From Acidobacteriota bacterium (GTDB lineage: Bacteria; Acidobacteriota; Terriglobia; UBA7540), in assembly GCA_003224635.1 (NCBI GenBank), contig QHZK01000133.1, forward strand, positions 1 to 9,512: a stretch of 9,512 nucleotides of DNA, in the 5' to 3' direction. The notes below the pieces were generated by a model. It was not told the DNA's origin and made no database searches. It saw only the letters and a list, made by a program, of their open reading frames with translations. Below, piece by piece: positions 1-6,942 of this stretch. Position numbers and translations under genes: made by a program. The stretch's first letter is position 1. Each line of letters opens with the position of its first letter.

Positions 1-1
1 C

Positions 2-1300
2 GGCAACTTCACGAGCGGCTATCATTGGGAGGATGGAGTCGGTCCGCTCGATCGCCGGCCGACCAAGCTGAACCAGGCGTGGGGCTATCCGGAGTTCAAC
101 GAGTTTGGCACGGATGAGCTGATGGATTTCTGCCGGCTGATTGGCGCCCGGCCGCAAATTTGTCTGAACTTGGGCAGCGGCGCGCCGGAGGAGGCTCGAG
201 CCTGGTTGGAATACTGTCAGGGCGGGCCGGCGACACCGCAGGGCAAGCGTCGCGCCGCCAACGGCCATCCGCAGCCGTACCCCGTCGCCGCGTGGGAGCT
301 CGGCAACGAGCTTTGGGGCAAGGATTTTCAGATCGGCTGGCAGACGCCGGAGGGCTACGCGCAGAGGTACGAGACCTTCTATCGCGCCATCCGCAGCCTC
401 GTGCCGCCTCAGACGATGGTCTTTGCCAACGGCGCCGACATCGACTTTTTCAAAGACTGGAACGGAGCGCTGATTGATCGCGACGGCGCCGACCTGAGCT
501 TTCTCACGTCTCACTTTGTGGTGGGCATGGAGGATCGTAAGGATAAGGCCCGGGAAGCGAGCCGGGATGAGTTGTGGGCAGCCGACTTGGCGATTCCCGT
601 TGGCGTGGCTCGCGCCCTCGAGCCAGTGAAAGCTCAGATCGAGGCCAACCCTCGGACGCGCGGTCGCGTGCGCCTTGCCTACACGGAGTGGCTCTTCGCG
701 GCGCGGGAAAACTCCGAGTATCCACGCTGGAGCAATCTGGGCGGAGCGCTGATCGCGGCTGGCTGGATGAACATGCTCCTGACCCACGCCGACTTTGTTC
801 CTGTCTCGGACATGACCGGGCTCATGGAGTTTGGAGGCATCTACAAGAAGCGGGGGCGCCTGTTCGTCACTCCGCAATACGAGGCGTTCTCGCTCTATTC
901 GAATTACGCCGGCGACACACCGGTGGCGACCCGCACGGAGGTCAGCGAATACGATGTAGGCGCGGTCCTGCGGCGCTTGCCTGCCATGCCGAATGTGCCG
1001 AACCTCGACGTGGTGGCCACGGCCGATTCCCTGCGCCGGGATCTGACCTTGTTCGTGGTCAACCGTGACTGGAAGCATCCCATCCCAGCCGTGGTTGTGC
1101 TTAAGGGTTTTGCCGCCACGGATCGAGCTACTGTGCGGACGCTCAGCGCTGATTCGATCCTGGCGGAGAACAACGAGGACCATCCCGCCGCCGTTCACCC
1201 GGTTACGAGCAGCCTCAGCGTCAGCGGTGACTCGCTCCATTACACCTTCCCGGAACACTCCCTGACCGTAATATCGTTTGAGGCGGCGGCTGCCGCATGA
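2..1300 (+). CDS. GH51 alpha-L-arabinofuranosidase, 5' end cut by the window edge
   Basis: The reading frame is open from base 2 to the TGA at 1298-1300, giving 432 visible residues; the start lies left of the window. The first visible residues (GNFTSGYHWEDGVGP, then the FGTDELMDFCRLIGA and NLGSG stretches) match the TIM barrel of GH51 arabinofuranosidases. The acid/base Glu is in WELGNELWG (visible residue 103, codon 308-310). The nucleophile is most likely the Glu of YTEW (residue 229, codon 686-688), where GH51 enzymes usually have DEW. The last 150 or so residues form the usual C-terminal beta domain, ending at HSLTVISFE. The family releases terminal alpha-L-arabinofuranosyl groups from arabinan, arabinoxylan or arabinogalactan. 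Location cannot be judged without the N-terminus. Oddity: after VISFE the protein ends in five alanines, and this tail and stop overlap an unrelated GMC oxidoreductase remnant in another frame, suggesting the native end was replaced by a deletion. Confidence 0.9.
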   Translation, partial: GNFTSGYHWEDGVGPLDRRPTKLNQAWGYPEFNEFGTDELMDFCRLIGARPQICLNLGSGAPEEARAWLEYCQGGPATPQGKRRAANGHPQPYPVAAWELGNELWGKDFQIGWQTPEGYAQRYETFYRAIRSLVPPQTMVFANGADIDFFKDWNGALIDRDGADLSFLTSHFVVGMEDRKDKAREASRDELWAADLAIPVGVARALEPVKAQIEANPRTRGRVRLAYTEWLFAARENSEYPRWSNLGGALIAAGWMNMLLTHADFVPVSDMTGLMEFGGIYKKRGRLFVTPQYEAFSLYSNYAGDTPVATRTEVSEYDVGAVLRRLPAMPNVPNLDVVATADSLRRDLTLFVVNRDWKHPIPAVVVLKGFAATDRATVRTLSADSILAENNEDHPAAVHPVTSSLSVSGDSLHYTFPEHSLTVISFEAAAAA

Positions 1301-1485
1301 GAGACGACCCCAAGGCGTCCGTGTTCGACCAGTGGAATCGTTGTCGCGACATCCAAAACCTGTTGGTGGTGGACGCTTCGTCTTTCGTGAGTCAGTCGGA
1401 AAAGTCTATTACGCTCACTATCATGTCGCTGGCTTACCCGGCCTGCGACCACTGGGCGGAAGAATTCGGGCTTGGGAATGTCTGA
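1285..1485 (+). pseudogene. C-terminal remnant of a GMC oxidoreductase
   Basis: In the frame of the ATG at 1297, the translation around and after it reads CRMRDDPKASV, then NLLVVDASSF, then LTIMSLAYPACDH, ending GNV with TGA at 1483-1485. This follows the last 65 or so residues of sugar-dehydrogenase-type GMC flavoproteins: the GTCRMG-DDPK-S segment, the NL-VVD-SSF segment lining the FAD site, and the LTIMALA-RASD helix. The homology begins in the codons before the ATG (GGC TGC CGC ATG from 1288), so the ATG is not a native start, and the rest of the roughly 500-residue protein is missing. The frame is closed upstream by a TGA at 1279-1281. The usual NPT, which carries a conserved active-site Asn/His, reads SIT (codons 1405-1413), a further sign of decay. 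It overlaps the GH51 stop as ATGA and would look like a coupled small gene, but a 62-residue product would bind no FAD and have no catalytic core. Confidence 0.8.
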
Positions 1486-1605
1486 GGACGGCGGAATTGG
1501 CGCACAGCAAACAGGAATGTTATCCTGTATGTTGAATGAACCAAACTGATGATCCACCCTTCCGATGCGCCTCAGGTTTCTCACCGCGAGCGCGGCCGCT
1601 GGGAG
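1486..1605 (+). other. Gap upstream of the TPR gene
   Basis: No gene is seen between the GMC remnant and the preferred TPR start. A possible weak promoter is TTGGCG (1497-1502), an 18-base spacer and TATCCT (1521-1526). It overlaps an 18-base palindrome described separately. If real, transcription would begin near 1533 and leave a leader of about 70 bases. The promoter call is weak. Confidence 0.3.
1511..1528. promoter_or_regulatory. Perfect 6-6-6 palindrome, possible operator before the TPR gene
   Basis: The sequence ACAGGAATGTTATCCTGT has perfect 6-base arms (ACAGGA and TCCTGT) around a 6-base centre. It overlaps a candidate -10 element (TATCCT, 1521-1526) and lies 78 bases before the preferred TPR start. 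Size and symmetry suit a dimeric repressor site. No T-tract follows it, so it is unlikely to be a terminator. No regulator is encoded nearby, and the role is inferred from position only. Confidence 0.35.
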
Positions 1606-2772
1606 ATGCTCTCCAGACCTCGCTTGATTTCGTTCCTCGTTCTGTTGGCCACGCCCGGGTTGTGTACCGAGCCATCGAGGCCTCAGGAGCCGAAAACCCT
1701 GTTCGAGGAGGCTCAGCGCGCCCTGGCTGCAGGGGACTACGCAAGCGCCGAGAAGGGTTTCCGTGAGGTTTTGAAACTCGATTCGCAGTCCGCAGCGGCC
1801 TACAGCGGCTTGGGCGTAGTCTATCTGCGCACGGAGAAGATCAACTCGGCCATTAAAGCCTTTGAGGCAGCCAAGAAAATTGCTCCGCAAGTGGTCGGCA
1901 TCGACTTGAACCTGGGCTTAGCCTTTTACAAGCAACAGAATTTTCGCCACGCCATTCCCCACTTTGGAAGGGTGCTTGAAGTCCGCCCGCAGGATGTCCA
2001 ACCCAGATACCTCAAGGGCATGTGTCACTTCATGCTGGATGAATACGAGCTCACAGTTCAAACGCTCGAACCTCTGCTGGCTAAGGAGAAGACCGATCTC
2101 GACTTTCTATTTGTCCTCGGCATCGCCTACGGCAAGCTGAAACGCACGGATCAGTCCTCGCGAACTTTCGCGCAGCTTGTTCGAGCGGGAGGCGACACTG
2201 CCCACATGCATCTTCTGCTGGGCAAGGCCTATCTCGATCTCTATGCGAACCAGAAAGCCAGGGCGGAGCTTGAAAAAGCGGTCGCAGGCGATCCCAAGTT
2301 GCCGTACGCCCACTACAACCTGGGTGTGCTCTATCAGCGCCTGGGGATGTTGGAGCAAGCGGCCGCGCAGTTCGACCAGGAGATCGTTGTCAGCCCTCAA
2401 GAGCCCTGGAGCTACGAAAACCGGGGCGCCATTTACCTGGACCAGGGCAACCCCGAGGACGCCGCCCGAATGTTTCGTGAGGCCTTGGCAATTAATCCCA
2501 AGATGCCGTTATCGCTGGGCGGGCTCGGCAAGGTCTGCGTGAGGAAGGGAAATCCCCGGGAGGCGATTGCCTATTTCAAGCGAGCGATCGCGATCCAGGC
2601 GGACAGCGCCAACCTTCACGTCCAACTGGGCCAGGCCTACCTCAAGGCGGGGCTCAGGGCAGAAGCAGAGAAGCAGTTCGCGGCAGCTGGCAAACTCCAG
2701 GGGCGAGCTCGCGAGAGGCAGGAAGAGAACCTGTTCGGCAAATTGCCGGCTCCCCAGGTTGCCGCGCCCTAA
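1606..2772 (+). CDS. Secreted TPR-repeat protein
   Basis: The protein has 388 residues from the preferred ATG at 1606. From there it begins MLSRPRLISFLVLLATPGLC, a short basic stretch and a hydrophobic core typical of a signal peptide. The in-frame ATG at 1549 would add 19 polar residues before that segment, which is less likely; neither start has a well-placed Shine-Dalgarno (GGGAG abuts the 1606 ATG). The cysteine after PGL is not in a good lipobox, so a lipoprotein is unlikely. About ten consecutive 34-residue TPR motifs then fill almost the whole chain, with the usual signature (for example AHYNLGVLYQRLGMLEQAAAQF and SYENRGAIYLDQGNPEDAARMF). The chain ends in a short tail rich in Pro and Ala, and no enzymatic domain is visible. 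TPR arrays are protein-binding scaffolds, so a periplasmic or exported adaptor is plausible, but the partner is unknown. It is the last rightward gene before the convergent receptor gene. Confidence 0.88.
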   Translation: MLSRPRLISFLVLLATPGLCTEPSRPQEPKTLFEEAQRALAAGDYASAEKGFREVLKLDSQSAAAYSGLGVVYLRTEKINSAIKAFEAAKKIAPQVVGIDLNLGLAFYKQQNFRHAIPHFGRVLEVRPQDVQPRYLKGMCHFMLDEYELTVQTLEPLLAKEKTDLDFLFVLGIAYGKLKRTDQSSRTFAQLVRAGGDTAHMHLLLGKAYLDLYANQKARAELEKAVAGDPKLPYAHYNLGVLYQRLGMLEQAAAQFDQEIVVSPQEPWSYENRGAIYLDQGNPEDAARMFREALAINPKMPLSLGGLGKVCVRKGNPREAIAYFKRAIAIQADSANLHVQLGQAYLKAGLRAEAEKQFAAAGKLQGRARERQEENLFGKLPAPQVAAP

Positions 2773-3042
2773 CAGGATGCTGAAAGGGCTCGTCAAGGCG
2801 TCATGCGGAGGAACCCCGCCCAGGGCGGGGCGACGGGTCGGAGTTTTTCGGGACCAGACCGCAAAAAGCGTCTTGCGAGGCGTTCTTGCAGGCAGGGATC
2901 ACAGGGGTTGCTGGGATCGTCCTCAACGAACTCACACTCTTCAGATTAATCTCCGTCGCCCAAAGCCCATGACAAACGCCCTTCAGCGCCCGACTGACGA
3001 CAGCCGGATAGCGCCCTTTGATTGTGGCGTGATGGTCGAAAG
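2773..3042. other. 270-base gap between convergent genes
   Basis: This stretch separates the 3' ends of the TPR gene (+) and the receptor gene (-). Open frames across it show no recognisable protein. It holds the hairpin at 2814-2830, an imperfect direct repeat at about 2868-2890 (GCGTCTTGC then GCGTTCTTGC) and a 10-base palindrome AGATTAATCT at 2943-2952. Nothing else is identified. Confidence 0.6.
2783..2850. terminator. Probable bidirectional termination region with GC-rich hairpin
   Basis: The core is CCCCGCC (2814-2820), loop CAG, GGCGGGG (2824-2830), a perfect 7-bp stem. Outside it, GAAAGG followed by CTC near 2783-2792 can pair imperfectly with GAG followed by TTTTTC at 2841-2849, so the whole may be the relic of a longer stem. 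A T5 run at 2844-2848 lies 13 bases after the core stem, further than in a standard rho-independent terminator. Its position between two convergent gene ends supports a termination role, but the form is not canonical. Confidence 0.45.
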
Positions 3043-6000
3043 CTAGAACGTGAACCTCCCTACGAATTGAATGTTGCGCGGGTTGGTTACGGTCCCGTTC
3101 CACAAGCCGAAGTTTGAATCGCCCACACTGGTGTCGAAGGCTCCGGAACCCCAACATTGAGTCGGACAGTTAAACGTGTGCCAGTTCCAGATGTTGAAGA
3201 ACTCGCCGCGCAACTGGAAGTCGACCTTTTCCTTAATTCGAAAGTTCTTGATGATGGTTACGTCATGGTTGTGGTAACCGAAGCCCCGGTAGCTCGAAAT
3301 GCGCGGACCCCGGCCAAGGTAGAAATTGAAGCTGTTGAAGTCTTCAAAAGAGAATTCATTGAACAGTGGCTTATTCGGATCGAAGCTGCCTTTGCTTTGA
3401 GCCCACGGAGCGAGCCCAGGCTTGAGCCCCGGAATGCACCCCGCCGCAAACTCGCCCGGCACGTTGCAGTAGCTGGAGCGGAAGAAGAACGGGACGCCAG
3501 AGCTAGCGCGAATGACCGTAGCCAGAGTCCACCCGCCGATCAAACCGTTCAATATTCTGCCAGGGTTCGGCGCCCAGCGCTTTCCTTTGCCAAACGGGAG
3601 ATCGTAAACCAGAGCTTCGGACAGGGTCTGGGGTACATCGTCCACCGCCAGTGCCTTGTTGCGCTTCCTCTCGAAGGGCGAGATGACTCCATGGGCCCCG
3701 CTCCAGAGGAGAGCGTCGGCCTGCGTCTGGTCGGCATCGTCGAGGGTCTTCTCAAGCGTGTAGGAGGTCAGCGTCCAGAGCCCATTGTTGTAGCGCTTTT
3801 CCACCTTCGCCTGGAAAGCGTGATAGATGCTATTGCCGGCATTCTCGGTCAGGCCGTAAAGCGAGCCGCAGTATTGAGGGTAGGGCCTTAGCGCCTGGGC
3901 CACCTCCGGCGCGCAGGCCTGCATTTGGTTGGCCCAGCCGGGATAGGGCGTGGGGACTCCGTCCACGCTGGTGTCTGCGGAGCCGAAGTTGTCGTAAAGC
4001 GCCTGCCCCATGGAAAGATACTTGGGATCAAGGGCATTAATGGGCACCGTCCGTGAAGGCAGCCGGGTTCCCCTGTTGCCAACGTAAGCGATGTCAAAAT
4101 AGAAGTTGTTGGTGAATTCGTGCTCGATAGTTAGATTCCACTGTTGGGAATAAGGCCGTCGGTTGGAATCAAAGGGGCGGTAATTGGGGCCTCCCGCGCC
4201 CCCGGTTCCCCCCTGGCCGTTCAGAGAGCTCGGATCGATGAAGGGTGGCCGCTGAAAGTTCTGCGGCAGACCATTCTGCAGCAGGAACGCCGCCGTCAGC
4301 CCGCCCTGGGTGCTGCCGAAAGTGGGAATGGTATAGAAGCCGTCTTGCACCACGCCACCGTTCCACCCGGGGTAGAACATCTGGGTGAAGAACACTCCAT
4401 ATCCGGTGCGTACCACGGTTTTCGGGGTCATCGAGTAGGCGATGCCCAGCCGAGGCGCGAATCCTTTGAACCACGTGAGCTCAGGAGCGCGCCTCCCGAA
4501 GCTCGCCGCTCCCCATTTGCTACCGGCGAAAACCAGACTGCCGGGTAGCCCTCCCGCCGCCGAGTTGGGCCGCGAGGGATCCAGGAACGACTGCTGGTCG
4601 TGTTTCTCAACCGCAGGTGTAAACGTGTCCCAGCGCAGGCCGTAATTCACACTCAATTTCGGCGTGAATTTATAAGTATCGCCGATGTGCAGAATGTAGG
4701 CGGCTGCGCGGGGATAATCGGACGCGACAGCGAAAAACGTAGCACATCCGGAGTCCACCTGGCCGAGCAGGAAACTGGCAATGGGACTTCCGCTGAGGAT
4801 GCCTTGCAGTCCAGTCTCGCCCGAAGCGAAGGAGAAGTTGCCTGCTGGCGAGCAATAACCACCGAAGTTGCCGCGGTTATTTTCCGCCAGCCAGCGGTAC
4901 TCGCCCCCGATTTTGATGGTGTGCTTACTTCTGACCCAGGTGAATAGGTCATTGATGGTGAAATCGGGCCTGGCAGTAACATTCTTTACGTTCGGCCCGC
5001 CGTAGTTGTCGCCATACTGCCCATAGTCGCCGAGGTTAATTACGGGCGGATAGTCGTGAGTGGCGACCCCCGAAATTTGGGGAAACAAACCGGCGTACTT
5101 CCAGTCGAGGGACCCGTAGCCCTCCTCGCGGTTGTGATAGCCCGCCGCCATATGGTTCAGTAAATTGGGGCTAATCGTATGGTCCCAGTTCAACCGGTGG
5201 ATGAAGGCATACTCGGGAGTTGCGTTATTGTCATTGCTGACTTGGACCGGCAGCCTCGATATCGTGTTAGCATGAGCCCCCTGGTAATAAACTGAGACCG
5301 ATAGGTGGTCCTTGTCGCGAATGTACTGGTCCAACCGCAGGTCAAAATAGTTCGTGTGGAACAAAAGCTCTTCCGGTCGGGCACGGCCCACGTAATTGTT
5401 GAAGAGCCCTCCCACGCCCGGGGTCGGCGGCGGTATGTACTTGAACCACGTAGGAGCCAGCGCGTTCACCATCCGAGGGTCGGTGGGGCAGATGACGTTG
5501 GGGGTCTTACCGTCACACCCCATGAACTGGTCGCGGAAGTAAGGCAGGTTGTTCGGCCCAGGGTCCTGGCTGGGATCAAAATTGGGGTTGGGCCGCAGCG
5601 TGTCGGGGTCATAGATCGGGATCAGGTTGCCTTTGGAATCTACCCAGTCGCTGAAATCTCCCGCGCGCTCCTGCATGGTGGGCACGGAGAAAATCGGTGC
5701 GGCGAGCGCGCCTCCCGCTCGGAATCCTGTCATGTTGAGGTAGAAGAAGGTCCTCCTTTCCTTTCCCCACACATGAGGGATCTGGAAGGGACCGCCCACC
5801 GCACCTCCGAACTCGTTCTCAATGTCCGGTGATCTGTCCGGAGTTCCGAACTGCCGCGCGTTCAGCATCGTGTTGCGGTGGTACTCATAGAGCGCCCCGT
5901 GGTATTGGTTCGTGCCGGACTTGGTCTCCACAATGATTTGTCCCGAAGTCGTAGAGCCGTATTGGGGCTCGTAATTTGAAGTTAGAACACTCAACTCGCT

Positions 6001-6678
6001 CACCATGTCCGGCGAAGTCGGAAAGTCGCTCTGGATAGACACCATGCCGCTCTGACTCATCAGCCCCTCTGCCAGGCTGACGCCATCCAAGACGGCCTCG
6101 TCGCCCGATTGCAAGCCGCCATTAATGCGGGCGTCGAAAGGGTTACCACCACCTCCTGTAGTCACGCCGGGCATCAGGATCGCAAAGTTCGCCGCCGAAC
6201 GCACTGTCCCGAGCACCTCCAGAGGAAGATTTTGCAAGATTTCTGGGGAGATGCTGCCTTTTTGCTCGGCATTGGTGGTATTAAGCGGAGACACATTGGC
6301 AGCGACCTCGACCGTCTGAACCGCCGTTCCCAGTTGAAGCTTGACGTCCTGACGGACTAGGGCATTCATCGTCATCTCGATGCCGGTTTGGACGAAGTCG
6401 CGGAACCCTTGCGCGGCAGCCCGCAATTCATAAATGCCCGGCTGCAAGTTGGGAAAAGAGAACAGGCCGTCAGGACCTGACGTTGTTTTCGCCACGGACC
6501 CAGTGGCCACCGAAGTGAGGGTCAATTGCGCATTGGGGACCGCCGCGCCTGTTGGATCGGCCACAGTCCCGCTGATGGTCGCGTTAGTGCTTTGCGCGAT
6601 CGCCGATGCAGGCAGCAGCAGTGCCAGCGGTGCCAGAATGCACGATGCCCGTAAACCCCGAAAATGCCTCTTCTTCAT
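3043..6678 (-). CDS. Oar-like TonB-dependent outer-membrane receptor with N-terminal Cna-B-like domain
   Basis: The protein has 1211 residues. The start is the ATG at 6676-6678, with GGGAGGG five bases upstream and a signal peptide MKKRHFRGLRASCILAPLALL...AIA (cleavage after about residue 28). The frame extends upstream to 6858, but only through a TTG inside the -35 box. Residues 30-115 form a carboxypeptidase-regulatory/Cna-B-like domain (ATISGTVADPTGAAVPNAQLTL, then the DGLFSFPNLQPG turn). Residues 125-255 form a plug-like domain (NLPLEVLGTVRSAANFAILMPGV, GGLQSGDEAVLDG, GQIIVETKSGTNQYHG). The rest is rich in aromatic and Asn residues, as expected of a 22-strand barrel, and ends QFVGRFTF with a terminal aromatic. 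Acidobacteria carry many such proteins. They probably bind or import large substrates, but few have been characterised. No obvious TonB box is seen, and no SusD-like partner adjoins. The neighbouring GH27 gene upstream on the same strand suggests a carbohydrate ligand (inference). Confidence 0.9.
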   Translation of the reverse strand: MKKRHFRGLRASCILAPLALLLPASAIAQSTNATISGTVADPTGAAVPNAQLTLTSVATGSVAKTTSGPDGLFSFPNLQPGIYELRAAAQGFRDFVQTGIEMTMNALVRQDVKLQLGTAVQTVEVAANVSPLNTTNAEQKGSISPEILQNLPLEVLGTVRSAANFAILMPGVTTGGGGNPFDARINGGLQSGDEAVLDGVSLAEGLMSQSGMVSIQSDFPTSPDMVSELSVLTSNYEPQYGSTTSGQIIVETKSGTNQYHGALYEYHRNTMLNARQFGTPDRSPDIENEFGGAVGGPFQIPHVWGKERRTFFYLNMTGFRAGGALAAPIFSVPTMQERAGDFSDWVDSKGNLIPIYDPDTLRPNPNFDPSQDPGPNNLPYFRDQFMGCDGKTPNVICPTDPRMVNALAPTWFKYIPPPTPGVGGLFNNYVGRARPEELLFHTNYFDLRLDQYIRDKDHLSVSVYYQGAHANTISRLPVQVSNDNNATPEYAFIHRLNWDHTISPNLLNHMAAGYHNREEGYGSLDWKYAGLFPQISGVATHDYPPVINLGDYGQYGDNYGGPNVKNVTARPDFTINDLFTWVRSKHTIKIGGEYRWLAENNRGNFGGYCSPAGNFSFASGETGLQGILSGSPIASFLLGQVDSGCATFFAVASDYPRAAAYILHIGDTYKFTPKLSVNYGLRWDTFTPAVEKHDQQSFLDPSRPNSAAGGLPGSLVFAGSKWGAASFGRRAPELTWFKGFAPRLGIAYSMTPKTVVRTGYGVFFTQMFYPGWNGGVVQDGFYTIPTFGSTQGGLTAAFLLQNGLPQNFQRPPFIDPSSLNGQGGTGGAGGPNYRPFDSNRRPYSQQWNLTIEHEFTNNFYFDIAYVGNRGTRLPSRTVPINALDPKYLSMGQALYDNFGSADTSVDGVPTPYPGWANQMQACAPEVAQALRPYPQYCGSLYGLTENAGNSIYHAFQAKVEKRYNNGLWTLTSYTLEKTLDDADQTQADALLWSGAHGVISPFERKRNKALAVDDVPQTLSEALVYDLPFGKGKRWAPNPGRILNGLIGGWTLATVIRASSGVPFFFRSSYCNVPGEFAAGCIPGLKPGLAPWAQSKGSFDPNKPLFNEFSFEDFNSFNFYLGRGPRISSYRGFGYHNHDVTIIKNFRIKEKVDFQLRGEFFNIWNWHTFNCPTQCWGSGAFDTSVGDSNFGLWNGTVTNPRNIQFVGRFTF

Positions 6679-6683
6679 TTTAA

Positions 6684-6690
6684 CCCTCCC
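6684..6690 (-). promoter_or_regulatory. Shine-Dalgarno of the receptor gene
   Basis: GGGAGGG on the minus strand lies 5 bases before the ATG at 6678. This site decides the start codon in favour of MKK, because the longer reading frame would place the ribosome start in the promoter. Confidence 0.8.
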
Positions 6691-6727
6691 ACGACCCTTC
6701 GACCCGCCCAGAAAGGAGTTAAACACA

Positions 6728-6777
6728 ACAACCCAAGGAGCCGACGTGGGGATGAACCTGGTTGCACCCTCGTCGGC
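6728..6777 (-). promoter_or_regulatory. Structured leader hairpin upstream of the receptor gene
   Basis: In the transcript, GCCGACG (6771-6777) pairs perfectly with CGTCGGC (6740-6746). After one mismatch, GGG (6767-6769) pairs with CCC (6748-6750), leaving a 16-base loop. The loop bases GCAACC (6760-6765) can also pair with GGUUGU just downstream (6728-6733; five Watson-Crick pairs and one G-U), which would form a pseudoknot. No known riboswitch class was recognised. A regulatory role is inferred from the structure and its place in a leader of about 145 bases. Confidence 0.4.
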
Positions 6778-6829
6778 ACGATGGAAAAATATGCACTCGA
6801 CTTCAGATAAACAACCACGATAAGGCCCA

Positions 6830-6858
6830 AATCTACGCAGCCCCTCACCTCTTGTCAA
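6830..6858 (-). promoter_or_regulatory. Sigma-70-type promoter of the receptor gene
   Basis: On the minus strand a perfect TTGACA (6853-6858) is followed, after exactly 17 bases, by TAGATT (6830-6835, 4 of 6 matches to TATAAT). Transcription would begin near 6823, giving a leader of about 145 bases before the ATG at 6678. The -35 box sits at the edge of an inverted repeat, TTGTC (6852-6856) and GACAA (6868-6872), which could be an operator. The promoter means the receptor need not depend on read-through from GH27. Confidence 0.65.
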
Positions 6859-6900
6859 GATAATAAGGACAACAAGGAGGGAGTAGGGACGGCAGACCCC

Positions 6901-6933
6901 GACATCAAAACACCGCGGCGGCGAGCCGCCGCG
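6901..6933 (-). terminator. Intrinsic terminator after the GH27 gene
   Basis: Ten bases past the GH27 stop, the transcript forms CGCGGCGG, loop CUCG, CCGCCGCG (6914-6933), an 8-bp all-GC stem with a tetraloop, followed by GUGUUUUGAUGU. The interrupted U-tract is short but well placed. It lies just before the receptor promoter, so the two genes are probably separate transcription units. Confidence 0.7.
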
Positions 6934-6942
6934 CTCTAAGAC

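Noticed and set aside
1297..1485. Translationally coupled small protein gene after GH51
   Set aside because: Similarity to GMC oxidoreductases begins before the ATG and covers only the extreme C-terminus, so a remnant explains it better than a genuine 62-residue gene.
2868..2890. Short direct repeats as the start of a CRISPR or tandem array
   Set aside because: There are only two imperfect 9-10 base units, with no regular spacing and no further copies.
3157..3891. Open frame of 244 codons on the plus strand opposite the receptor gene
   Set aside because: It lies entirely within the barrel-coding part of the receptor. The translation is low in structure and shows no family motif or ribosome-binding site.
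5305..5832. Open frame of 175 codons on the plus strand opposite the receptor gene
   Set aside because: It is an antisense shadow with Arg/Val/Gly-rich composition and no recognisable domain.
6728..6777. SAH or other known riboswitch in the receptor leader
   Set aside because: The hairpin with GAGGGTGCAACC looks faintly like the 5' part of an SAH riboswitch, but the required pseudoknot partner was not found and the downstream gene is not a methionine-cycle gene.
6679..6858. N-terminal extension of the receptor to a TTG at 6858
   Set aside because: That TTG is part of the -35 box. The extension would bury the signal peptide 60 residues in, and the strong Shine-Dalgarno precedes the ATG at 6678.
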